From positions 6,538,709 through 6,602,708 of the forward strand of contig CP043547.1 of the NCBI GenBank assembly GCA_009664345.1: 64,000 bases of DNA. The letters are read 5' to 3'. Below, one piece after another: positions 17,309-25,683 of the stretch (positions are counted from its first letter, which is position 1; every line of letters begins with the position of its first letter). Under the pieces are notes generated by a model. The model had not been told where the DNA came from and did no database searches. It saw nothing but the letters and a program-made list of their open reading frames with translations. Origin of the DNA: Planctomycetales bacterium 10988 (GTDB lineage: Bacteria > Planctomycetota > Planctomycetia > Pirellulales > Pb10988). A program made the position numbers and the translations under genes.

Positions 17309-17794
17309 CTAAGCTTTCTTCCGATTGCCACGCTTGACAATCCATTGAAAATGTTTGGCATCGACGGGTTGGACAGAGAGACGACTTCCTCGCTTGAGGA
17401 GCATCATCCCTTCGAGGGCATCCGTTTCTCGCATCTCGGGCAAACTGACCGGAAAGTTGAATTCTTTCTCCGCCTGAATGTCGACCATTTGCCAAATCGG
17501 GTTCTCTTCCGAGGCCCGTTTATCGAAATGTTTGTTTCCTTCTTCCCAAGCGGTGTCATCCGGATAACTTTCCTTCACAATCACCGCGGTTCCCATCACC
17601 ACGGGCGGCTTGAGTTGGGAATGATAAAACAGCACCCGGTCGCCCTCTTTCATTTCATCCCGGATCAAATTGCGGGCTTGATAATTCCGGACACCATCCC
17701 AACATGCCGTTTGGTCGGGCGATTCGAGCAAATCTTGCCAGGAAAAATCATCCGGATCACTTTTGAAGAGCCAATATTGTTTCTTTTTTGCCAT
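17309..17794 (-). CDS. EVE domain protein
   Basis: This 161-residue protein starts KKKQYWLFKSDPDDFSW and has CWDGVRNYQARNLIRDEMKEGDRVLFYHS, the signature of EVE domains (thymocyte nuclear protein 1 type, PUA-like fold). It also has a conserved GTAVIVKESYPD strand. EVE domains bind modified bases in DNA or RNA; the bacterial partners vary. It is the first gene of a likely two-gene unit with bioF. No restriction or modification gene is near. The role is open, and the family call is firm. Confidence 0.9.
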   Translation of the reverse strand: MAKKKQYWLFKSDPDDFSWQDLLESPDQTACWDGVRNYQARNLIRDEMKEGDRVLFYHSQLKPPVVMGTAVIVKESYPDDTAWEEGNKHFDKRASEENPIWQMVDIQAEKEFNFPVSLPEMRETDALEGMMLLKRGSRLSVQPVDAKHFQWIVKRGNRKKA

Positions 17795-18053
17795 GGACTT
17801 TCGAACTCGATTTCTGGAAATACGTAAAAGACGCGTCTTTCTTTTTTAACAGAAGCCTCTTAAAAACATAGTGAAAGTAGGTTCAAAATCCACCAGAAAC
17901 CTTGAAGAAGCATTTCGGATGGAAGGGAAATCCCAAACGCATAATGCCTTTCTCTTTGCTTCTTCAATATCCCTTCGCTGGTTTTCCTCGAAAGAAAATT
18001 CTTGATTTTTCTGCAAGATATCCGCACCCGAGGCAACCCCTCCATAAAGACGC

Positions 18054-18635
18054 ATGAATCAAAAACCTCGCGAGCAACCCGAAGATTCTGCCGAAACCAT
18101 TGATTGGACGGCTCGTCTTGCGGAACACGAACCGTGGCTGCGAACGATCATCGGGGCACGCTTGGGAGAACCGCAGGCCATCGATGAGGTGTTGCAAGAG
18201 GTTTCTTTGGCAGTGGTGAAAAGTAAGTCTCTGCCGACCGACCCGGAAAAAGTGGCCCCTTGGCTGTATCGGGTGGCGGTCGCTCAGACGATGCTCTATC
18301 GCCGCAAAGCCGGACGCCGCAGGAAATTAATCAATCGTTATGCCGAGCAAGTGCCTGATCGACCAAGTGTAACGCCGAGCCGATCGCCGTTGCAAAGGAT
18401 GCTCGCCGAAGAACGACAAGAGCAGGTCCGCAAAGCGGTCGCCCAGCTCTCGCGGAGAGATTCGGAAATCCTCCTTTTGAAATATATGGAAAACTGGAGT
18501 TATCGCGAGATTGCCCAGAAGTTGGGAGTCAGCGAGAGTGCCGTAGAGGCCAGGTTGCATCGGGCACGAAAACGCCTCCGTGATCAAATTGCCTCCCTCG
18601 ATCAACCGCCGCCCTCCGAACCAACACAATCTTGA
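18054..18635 (+). CDS. ECF-type RNA polymerase sigma factor
   Basis: This 193-residue sigma-70 family protein has a region 2 helix set (IDEVLQEVSLAVVKS, APWLYRVAVAQTMLYRRKAGRRR). Region 4 is a helix-turn-helix (LSRRDSEILLLKYMENWSYREIAQKLGVSESAVEARLHRARKRLR, about residues 135-180). Such factors redirect RNA polymerase to envelope or stress regulons. The following gene, 42 bases downstream, encodes a membrane protein with an anti-sigma-like N-terminus. That argues for an ECF/anti-sigma unit and probable autoregulation. Confidence 0.92.
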   Translation: MNQKPREQPEDSAETIDWTARLAEHEPWLRTIIGARLGEPQAIDEVLQEVSLAVVKSKSLPTDPEKVAPWLYRVAVAQTMLYRRKAGRRRKLINRYAEQVPDRPSVTPSRSPLQRMLAEERQEQVRKAVAQLSRRDSEILLLKYMENWSYREIAQKLGVSESAVEARLHRARKRLRDQIASLDQPPPSEPTQS

Positions 18636-18677
18636 CTGTATCCAAAACTGCCTCCGAGCGAGTTTAGAGAAACTGTT

Positions 18678-19541
18678 ATGGCTGAAAATCTTGACAACTT
18701 GTCCCTCCCCAATCGGGTTCACTCCGGCGAACTCAGCGACCACGAACTGTTGGATTTATTGGTCGATGATGAACTTTCCGCCGACGAAGTGCATTCGCTC
18801 TTAGAACGCATGGAAGAAGAACCTTCGCTGTGGAAAGAATGCGTTCACGGATTTTTGGAAGCCCGTTGTTGGCAACAAGGTCTGCATCGTGATGGTTGGG
18901 AGACCCTTTGCCAAGAAATCTACGCGACGTGGGAAGAACATCCTGAGGAGATCCCCCAACAACTGAAAGCGGCTGCCTCGGCCTCGCTCCCTATTGCCCC
19001 AAGGGAGCCGGTGCCTACAGCGGAAGACTTTCAGGATCGGGGAACTCCTCAGGATGCAACCCAACCGCACACCAAGTTGAGATGGACTTGGTTTGCCACG
19101 GCGGCGAGTTGGCTCTTTTTGGCTTTTGGACTTGGCTGGATCGGAGCGAATTCCGCCTTATGGCTGGGCTGGAATCCCTTCGGAACTTCTCCTTCTCAAA
19201 TTGCTGAAGAAAAGAAAGCCGCTTCGCCACTTCCTGACGAATCTGCCTTAGCGAAAGAATCTTCTCAACCCCGACGATTGCGAGAGCGTTCGGAAAGTCG
19301 ATTCGTCAACGATGCCCAACGACCCGCCACTTGGCCTCCGGCCTCTCGATCGCGGATGCTCACGCCGCAAGAATTTAATCAAATGCTGCCACCGGAGCGA
19401 TTGCAAGACTTGCAAGAAGCAGGGCATTCCGTGGAAAAACGCCGCCGCTATATCACCGTGGAATTGGAGAACGGCAAACGGCTGTTTGTCCCCATTGATC
19501 AAATTCAAGTCACTCCGCAAGTGCCTGCCGGTTTACAATAG
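18678..19541 (+). CDS. Putative membrane anti-sigma factor
   Basis: This 287-residue protein has an acidic helical N-terminus (SDHELLDLLVDDELSADEVH, about 20-39) of the kind found in anti-sigma and zinc-finger-related ASD domains. A single hydrophobic segment follows at about residues 137-160. Then comes a basic, Pro/Arg-rich extracytoplasmic part ending in a short folded region (NGKRLFVPIDQIQVTP). It lies directly downstream of the ECF sigma gene. I infer that it holds the sigma factor at the membrane until a signal arrives. No HxxxCxxC zinc motif is visible, so the family assignment is tentative. Confidence 0.65.
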   Translation: MAENLDNLSLPNRVHSGELSDHELLDLLVDDELSADEVHSLLERMEEEPSLWKECVHGFLEARCWQQGLHRDGWETLCQEIYATWEEHPEEIPQQLKAAASASLPIAPREPVPTAEDFQDRGTPQDATQPHTKLRWTWFATAASWLFLAFGLGWIGANSALWLGWNPFGTSPSQIAEEKKAASPLPDESALAKESSQPRRLRERSESRFVNDAQRPATWPPASRSRMLTPQEFNQMLPPERLQDLQEAGHSVEKRRRYITVELENGKRLFVPIDQIQVTPQVPAGLQ

Positions 19542-19607
19542 TCCTTGAATCAGACCTTCGCCGTGTGCGTGCTACCAGGATTTTCAATCAGTCAAAGGAA
19601 AGTCAGG

Positions 19608-20540
19608 ATGTGCCCCTCTCTCACAATTCGATCGATGGCCCTCTTGGGGGGATGGATGCTTTCGCTGGCGATGTTGCCGCTCTTTTCTTGGGCTCAAGCT
19701 CCTGATGCTCAACCGAACCGTGATCTTCCTCGCTTGGCACAAAAAGAGAATGACAACCAGCAAAACACTCCAAATCAGCAAGGTTTCACCGAACGAAAGC
19801 AATATTACCTTGGCATCGAAGTGGAGCCGATTCCCGCCGAACTGACCGAAAAATATTCACTTCCAGCCGACAACGGTTTTCTGATCCAGAAAGTGACCAA
19901 GGAAGGTCCGGCCCACAAAGCAGGCGTGCAACGCTTTGATATCCTGCAAAAAGTTGATGGCAACAATCTCCCTGACATCGGTTCCTTGGCCAAATTGATT
20001 CAATCCTCCGAAGGAAAGGCTTTAACGCTGACAGTCCTTCGCTGGGGAGAATCGCAAGAAATCAAGGTCGTTCCCCAAGTTGGAATCACCTTGGAATATT
20101 CCGGCTATGGCCCGGTTCCGCAGTTTTGGGAAGTGTTCACACCCGGTGCCGTGCGAGAACTGCCTCAGGATGACACGCAGGAACTTCCCGAGGATGTGAC
20201 GATCTCCCTGTCCAAGACCGGAAAGAATCCTCTTCAGATCGAAGTTACGCGAGGGAAAGAAAGCTGGAAGCTCTCGTCGGACGAATTAGAAAAACTCCCC
20301 GAGGACCTGTTGCCGATCGTATTGGAATTTCTCTCCAATCCGATGGGGGATCAACTTCATCATGTGCCCCGTCTTCCAGGTGGAAAGGCTTCAGCTAAGC
20401 CGGATTTCGACCTCGAAAAGAAGATGGAGGAGATGCGGAAACAGCTCGAAAAACGGCAGCGAGAAATGCAAGACGAGTTAAAGCAATTGCTCGAATCACA
20501 TCGCAAGATGATCGAAGAAAATAAGCAAAAAACAGAGTAA
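19608..20540 (+). CDS. Exported PDZ-domain protein with C-terminal coiled coil
   Basis: The frame opens at TTG 19545, but ATG 19608 follows an AAGGAA site and gives a proper signal peptide (cleavage after SWA near residue 30). The mature protein of about 280 residues has one PDZ domain: YYLGIEVEPIP, GFLIQKVTKEGPAHKAGVQ, FDILQKVDGNNLPD, LTLTVLRWGESQEIKV. A charged C-terminal coiled coil covers the last 45 residues. No protease domain is present. Its position behind the ECF sigma and anti-sigma genes suggests a periplasmic sensor or scaffold of that system. A PDZ regulator of site-1 proteolysis is a reasonable guess, but only a guess. Confidence 0.8.
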   Translation: MCPSLTIRSMALLGGWMLSLAMLPLFSWAQAPDAQPNRDLPRLAQKENDNQQNTPNQQGFTERKQYYLGIEVEPIPAELTEKYSLPADNGFLIQKVTKEGPAHKAGVQRFDILQKVDGNNLPDIGSLAKLIQSSEGKALTLTVLRWGESQEIKVVPQVGITLEYSGYGPVPQFWEVFTPGAVRELPQDDTQELPEDVTISLSKTGKNPLQIEVTRGKESWKLSSDELEKLPEDLLPIVLEFLSNPMGDQLHHVPRLPGGKASAKPDFDLEKKMEEMRKQLEKRQREMQDELKQLLESHRKMIEENKQKTE

Positions 20541-20673
20541 AACAAGCCTGACTTTAACCAAACTGATACCCCAGAAATACCCCGGTGTTGCATTGGCAAA
20601 GCCTGGTGGATGGAGTAGGATAACCTACTTCGATAAGCCAAAATTTTATTGAGAATCTTAAGCGAACTCGAAA

Positions 20674-20706
20674 ACGTCGTTCCACTATTGGGCGGCGTTT
20701 TTTCGT
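20674..20706 (+). terminator. Probable intrinsic terminator after the PDZ gene
   Basis: AACGTCG pairs with CGGCGTT (one G-T pair) around a 13-base loop and is followed by a run of six T residues. It closes the ECF sigma/anti-sigma/PDZ unit before the sulfatase-like gene starts at 20752. Confidence 0.65.
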
Positions 20707-20751
20707 CCTTCCCTCCTACGATCTTCCTACCAAAAATAAGTAATCACCCCC

Positions 20752-22098
20752 ATGACGCACGCATCTGGAACACAACGAGTCGTCTGTTTCGTCATTGATC
20801 ATCTGCAAGCCGGATACCTGGGGACCTACGGAAATACCTGGTTTTCCACTCCTCAAATCGACCGATTGGCGAGTGAGTCGGTCGTTTTCGATCAGGCGTT
20901 TCTGAACAGTCCCCATCTACAAGATTTCTACCATGCCCTGCAAACCGGCAATCCATTTGCCTTTTCGAAACAACCCAATCACACCGAGAAACTTCTGCCG
21001 ACTTGGCTGAGTGAACAAGGGGTTCAAAGCTGTTTCTTGACCGATGAGACGAAACTTCGAGAAGCTTCTCCTTGGGCGGATGCTTGGCAGAATTGGATTG
21101 AAGTGGACCTGACCGCCTCGACCGCGCCGGCTGAATCTTGGGAAGAGACCGAGCTTTCCCAATTCTTCGCTATTGCGACCGAGACCCTCTTGGAACAAGA
21201 CCGGGAAGCTGGAGACACGCCGCTCCTGTATGGGGTTCATTGCGGGGCATTAGGCCGCTGTTGGGATGCCCCGCTTGCCGATCGCGAGGCCTTCCTGGAC
21301 GATGCCGAAGATGAAGAGGAATTGATTTCCGATGTCTTCGAAGCCCCTTCTTTTCACTTTGCCAAAGACTTCGATCCCGAGGAACGCCTCGCCTTGCAAC
21401 GGGCGTACGCTGCCCAAGTTCGAGTCTTGGATTCGTGCCTCGGCTACTTTGTCGATACGATTCAACAACTGGATCAACAGCGTCCAACGCTCTTTCTTTT
21501 CCTCAGCCCTCGCGGTTATCCACTGGGCGAACATCAAGCGGTAGGCATGCCGGCAGGTCTTCATGAAGAGTTGATTCATCTCCCTTGCTTCCTGCGGTTG
21601 CCCGCGGCAGAGAAAGCCCTGACCCGCTCGGATCAATTCATTCAACCGCACGACTTCGCCGCGACGATCGCCGAGGCCTTGGCTCCTTCCGAAAAGCACT
21701 TTTTGGAAAAAGGGATCAATCTCCTTCAAGCTTTGGAGCGTCCCGAGTACGAACTCCGCGATCGCGTCTATCTCCAACAAGCCGAGAACGAAGCCTCCCT
21801 GCGAACCGCCGGCTGGTACTATCACGAGACTCGTCAAAACGTCGAAGCATCTGTATGCGATCCGCAGCCGACTTCCCTTGCCGGCGATATCACCCCGCCT
21901 GACCGAAGCGACGATCCCCCGATACGTGAACTCTATGTCAAACCGGATGATCGCTGGGAGGTCAACGATACTCTCGACCGGGCACATGAGGAAGCCGAGG
22001 CCATGCAAGAACTTGTTTTAGAGCATCAGGCCTATCTCCGAGGAGAGGGAAACTCCTTGAGAAAACTACCGGAAATCTTGCGGATTGAAGTATTTTAA
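20752..22098 (+). CDS. Sulfatase-superfamily protein lacking catalytic residues
   Basis: This 448-residue protein keeps the sulfatase layout (VVCFVIDHLQAGYLGTYGN, then STPQIDRLASESVVFDQAF). The formylglycine motif is gone: where C-x-P-x-R should stand it reads NSPHLQDFYHAL. The paired metal aspartates are reduced to IDHL, and the later S-D-N-G block reads LSPRG. No signal peptide is visible, so it is probably cytoplasmic, unlike the true sulfatases here. It is most likely a pseudoenzyme with a binding or structural role. It sits between the ECF operon and the tandem giant paralogues on the same strand. Confidence 0.75.
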   Translation: MTHASGTQRVVCFVIDHLQAGYLGTYGNTWFSTPQIDRLASESVVFDQAFLNSPHLQDFYHALQTGNPFAFSKQPNHTEKLLPTWLSEQGVQSCFLTDETKLREASPWADAWQNWIEVDLTASTAPAESWEETELSQFFAIATETLLEQDREAGDTPLLYGVHCGALGRCWDAPLADREAFLDDAEDEEELISDVFEAPSFHFAKDFDPEERLALQRAYAAQVRVLDSCLGYFVDTIQQLDQQRPTLFLFLSPRGYPLGEHQAVGMPAGLHEELIHLPCFLRLPAAEKALTRSDQFIQPHDFAATIAEALAPSEKHFLEKGINLLQALERPEYELRDRVYLQQAENEASLRTAGWYYHETRQNVEASVCDPQPTSLAGDITPPDRSDDPPIRELYVKPDDRWEVNDTLDRAHEEAEAMQELVLEHQAYLRGEGNSLRKLPEILRIEVF

Positions 22099-22237
22099 GG
22101 ATTGTCTATATCGGATCAAGCAATTAGATTGGTAATACGAGAGGCTCTTTTCTCTTCCCCTCCAGCGTAGTGGATTGTGCTGGGTTCGGTTCTTTTCTGA
22201 AGACCCTCTTCCTCCCTTTGGAACACGGGATGTTACC

Positions 22238-25200
22238 ATGACCCCCTCTGACTTGCCGGAATTTCCTTTCCAGCCCCGCCCGAATCGCAACGCGGGACCT
22301 TCCGAATCGCAACCCTTTCCTAAGTCGGGCCTCACTCCCAAGCCCAGACGAAGGGCAACGCAGCAAACGCCTCAAGCTCCTCCAAGCCCAAGGAAAGCCC
22401 CAGGGCCGCAACCCTCAGCAACTCCTCAGGCTCGACAAAGACCTGCCGGACCTTCGAACCTGCCGGATCCTTCCTTCGTCCCCCATCAGGAGAAAAGAAA
22501 TATATTCAGCGGGGCTTTTGACCTCGTTGACTGGATGAAAGGGCTCCTCCGCGGCAGATCAAAGATTATTGTAACTACCCTGGTGATTCTCTTCATTCTT
22601 TGGAGTGGAATCTTCGGCGTTTATAGCAGACTCGCCTGGATATTTCCTAGTCTCCGACCGTCCATTTCGAAATCCTTCACCCGTCCCGATACCAGCGAGA
22701 AGAAATCGTCCGAGACCAAAGAGATCGTCATTACTCCTGAGATGCGTCAGCAGGCAATTGACCTTGGGATACGCCCGACCGATGAAGAGATCTGGGAAGA
22801 AATTCGGGAGATAGAAGCTGAAAATGATAGGAAAAGGGCCGAAGATCCAGTCACTCCTGTTATGTATAATACTCATTCAAATCGAGAGGATTTTCTCGAT
22901 AAAATTCATGAGAAATATCTTCAAAATCGTAACGATTTTGAAGCCATCACGTTTTTGGAAAAATTCAATCCTCTGGCTGAGAAACTGTTTCAGGAATATG
23001 CTCGTCACGGTCAGACAGAAGTTTTTTCTTCTTTGAGGGACTCAATCCTTGAGGATTCCAGGCAAGTAGTGGAGAATTATCGTGAAGAATTACTAAAGGA
23101 GGTGGAACGACTCCCAGATGCCTCAAGTTCTCAACGACTAAGAAACTTTCAACGACTAAGAAACTTTGGAATTGTTCCATCCAGAATAAACGACTCGACA
23201 GAGGCTCCGTCAATAAAGTTTTACCCTGTGCTTTACGAATATGGCAAGATCATCGAAATGCTCGCCCTTGGAAAGGAAGTACCTGAATTAGCAATTTCGT
23301 GGCAACCAGACTCTGAGCCGGGAATTCTATCTGCCAAAGTTAGTTTTCCAGTACTTCAGGGGTATAGTTATGAGACACCGGCCATGCAGGAAATATGGCT
23401 TTATAAACCGATGGGAGATCATGAAGATCATTCTTTGTCAACGGTTCTGATCCCGAGTTCCTCAGCCACGGATTCGCACGGTGGTGCCTTAAAGGAAGCC
23501 CATCGAAAGGAACATTTGCCCTTTGTAAAGGCAGGTTTTCTCGTTGCGGCCTATAGTGTTACCGGAGCATTACCAGAGGAATATTATGCAGATAAGAAAA
23601 GAGAAGAGCTTGATTCTAACAAAGAAGAAGAACTATCCTACCTAGATGCTCAATTGAGTTTTTCTGATTCGGATAATGGGGCTCTTAATGGTCAAAAGAC
23701 ATTAGCCTTTCTCAAAAAGAATCTCTCTGAAATTCATCACCGAAAGGTATATTCTGCTGGGATCGGTTACGCTGCAACCATCGCAGCGAGTTTAGAAAGA
23801 AATATCTACGGAAAGAATCCCGAAGTAAGAGGAGTCTTAGCCTTTTCTCCCCATTTTTGGAACAGCGGCGCCCAGGAGCAGGCTGAAGAAGATGATCGTC
23901 TAGCTAGGGCTAGTACTCGCCGATATATACTCAAGAACGACCTACTCGGTATCACCGGTAATATTGATCTGTGGGTGAGAAGGGATCGGAGTCTCTTTTT
24001 TTATTATTCCCCTGACGATCCTCGGTATGAAATTGTTGATTTTGATTTGATTCAGCGTGAGCTGGGGAAACGCTCAGTACGCACGATCCACTCTTATAGC
24101 CCTCAACCTAGCGACGATCTTTCGATTTTTTTTGAAGGAGTTGATAAGGGAATTCAATTCTTGAAATACCTCGATGAGATACTCGTTTTACAGGACGAGA
24201 AAGAGAGAAAGAACTATTTAAGCAACTTCGAGCCAAAAGATTTTCCTGTCGTTCCTTGGCTCGATCACACCAATCGAGATTCAGAAACTCTTTTGGAGGA
24301 ATTTCGAAGCCAGCTCTCTCCGAGTAGTCCGTTACAATCATGGCCATTGCCCGATCTTCTCCCGCTCTACGACACCGCCAATCTTCATGAAAAAAGCCAA
24401 GCCATCCCGAACCACTTGGGATTGGAGTACTGGCATCGGGCAAAAGAGTTTTCGGAAGACTCGAATCCATCCGAGGAATCCGCTGATCGTCTGACCTTTT
24501 CCAAAGAAATGTCACTTTCTGTAGATTATGCGGAACGAGTCGTCTTTTCGAGAAAAGCTTCTTCTCCGTTTATCGCTCTTTTAGCGAAAAGATGGGAAGA
24601 AGACGGAAGCAACCTCTACTATCAAGTTTGGAACCTGTCCGACTCCAAGATGATGGTAGATTCCTCAGTGAAGCTCCATGCGAGGCTCGAGACGACAACG
24701 CTACTGAATCATGGAACCCTGTTAGCTGGAACTCCAGGCTATAGTTATGATAAGCCCAAGCCAGTCAAGTTCTTGCTTGATGTAAGGTCCGGAGAGGTAG
24801 AATTATTCCAGGATACAGAAGCGTTCGATTCCGCTGTAGATGAAAAAAGTCAAACAAATCCGTTTCGAGAGAGTAGATATTCCTTTCGTTTCGAAAGTCC
24901 TTATGAAAGCAAAGATATACTTCAAGATTTTCAAGTACATGCTTTCGACAGAAATACTGAGGAGCAGATCGGGTTATTTAACGTTCCTGCTTTCGAGAGA
25001 ATGACTTTCGAAGAAAAAAATTGGATAAGCGTTTCACCAAACAGAAAATGGTTAGCTGTAGGATCTACGGCATCCACTGAGGGGCAATACGAACTTGTTA
25101 TCGCATACTGGAATTTGCAAGACGGTCAATTTCATCGGTATTTACGCTTCAAAATTCCCAGTTATGCAGACTCTGCTATCTATAGCTACCAAGGAAAGAT

Positions 25201-25540
25201 GCTTGAATGGCTTCCGAATAACCAAGGCTGGTTATTTGCAGGCTGTTTTGTGATCTATTTACGACATAACGATGATCCTCGTCCTCTCTCTGATTATCCC
25301 GATTGTATTTTGCCTGTGCCAAGTAGTCAGGAATATGACTATTTTGAGCGAAGATTGATCAGTAACGATCAATTGCTTGTGATTGCGGACGGAGAGTCTG
25401 GCGAGGTTCTGGTGCCGTATCCGCTGATGGAGCCTTTGTTTTTGAAAGAGTCGTTTGATCCGGATGCTCCGCCTACCGAGGTGGTCGAAGAGGAGGAAAC
25501 GGCCGAGGTAGAGGAGGTTCCGCTGGAAGCGATCCCTTAA
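22238..25540 (+). CDS. Large membrane-anchored protein of unknown function, paralogue 1
   Basis: This is a protein of about 1,100 residues with four parts. It has a Pro/Arg-rich N-terminus, one hydrophobic segment (about 108-130) and a hydrolase-like middle with YKP...TVLIPSSSATDSHGGALKE and EHLPFVKAGFLVAAYSVTG. The nucleophile-elbow position reads GIGYAAT where a serine would be expected, then FFYYSPDDPRYE follows. The long C-terminal beta-rich region ends in FHRYLRFKIPSYADS and YPDCILPVPSSQEYD. The next gene is a paralogue sharing every part. I start it at ATG 22238; the frame opens at 22175. An 18-base tandem duplication lies inside (23132-23167). The DNA is AT-richer than the paralogue. 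Function is unknown. Confidence 0.8.
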   Translation: MTPSDLPEFPFQPRPNRNAGPSESQPFPKSGLTPKPRRRATQQTPQAPPSPRKAPGPQPSATPQARQRPAGPSNLPDPSFVPHQEKRNIFSGAFDLVDWMKGLLRGRSKIIVTTLVILFILWSGIFGVYSRLAWIFPSLRPSISKSFTRPDTSEKKSSETKEIVITPEMRQQAIDLGIRPTDEEIWEEIREIEAENDRKRAEDPVTPVMYNTHSNREDFLDKIHEKYLQNRNDFEAITFLEKFNPLAEKLFQEYARHGQTEVFSSLRDSILEDSRQVVENYREELLKEVERLPDASSSQRLRNFQRLRNFGIVPSRINDSTEAPSIKFYPVLYEYGKIIEMLALGKEVPELAISWQPDSEPGILSAKVSFPVLQGYSYETPAMQEIWLYKPMGDHEDHSLSTVLIPSSSATDSHGGALKEAHRKEHLPFVKAGFLVAAYSVTGALPEEYYADKKREELDSNKEEELSYLDAQLSFSDSDNGALNGQKTLAFLKKNLSEIHHRKVYSAGIGYAATIAASLERNIYGKNPEVRGVLAFSPHFWNSGAQEQAEEDDRLARASTRRYILKNDLLGITGNIDLWVRRDRSLFFYYSPDDPRYEIVDFDLIQRELGKRSVRTIHSYSPQPSDDLSIFFEGVDKGIQFLKYLDEILVLQDEKERKNYLSNFEPKDFPVVPWLDHTNRDSETLLEEFRSQLSPSSPLQSWPLPDLLPLYDTANLHEKSQAIPNHLGLEYWHRAKEFSEDSNPSEESADRLTFSKEMSLSVDYAERVVFSRKASSPFIALLAKRWEEDGSNLYYQVWNLSDSKMMVDSSVKLHARLETTTLLNHGTLLAGTPGYSYDKPKPVKFLLDVRSGEVELFQDTEAFDSAVDEKSQTNPFRESRYSFRFESPYESKDILQDFQVHAFDRNTEEQIGLFNVPAFERMTFEEKNWISVSPNRKWLAVGSTASTEGQYELVIAYWNLQDGQFHRYLRFKIPSYADSAIYSYQGKMLEWLPNNQGWLFAGCFVIYLRHNDDPRPLSDYPDCILPVPSSQEYDYFERRLISNDQLLVIADGESGEVLVPYPLMEPLFLKESFDPDAPPTEVVEEEETAEVEEVPLEAIP
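23132..23167 (+). repeat. Exact 18-base tandem duplication in a coding region
   Basis: The 18-mer CAACGACTAAGAAACTTT occurs twice head to tail (23132-23149 and 23150-23167). It encodes QRLRNF-QRLRNF and is in frame, so the reading frame is preserved. The paralogue downstream has no such repeat. Confidence 0.9.
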
Positions 25541-25683
25541 TGACAGTGAGTTTCAAGGGCATTCCGCCCGTTATTGAATCAACCATCAAGCATTCGTGGC
25601 AGTTCCCACGGATTCGCTCTTCTTGAAAAAGTCGATCCAGAGTGATCCTTTTCTTTGTTCCTTTTTCGCATTCTGGACCAGCC

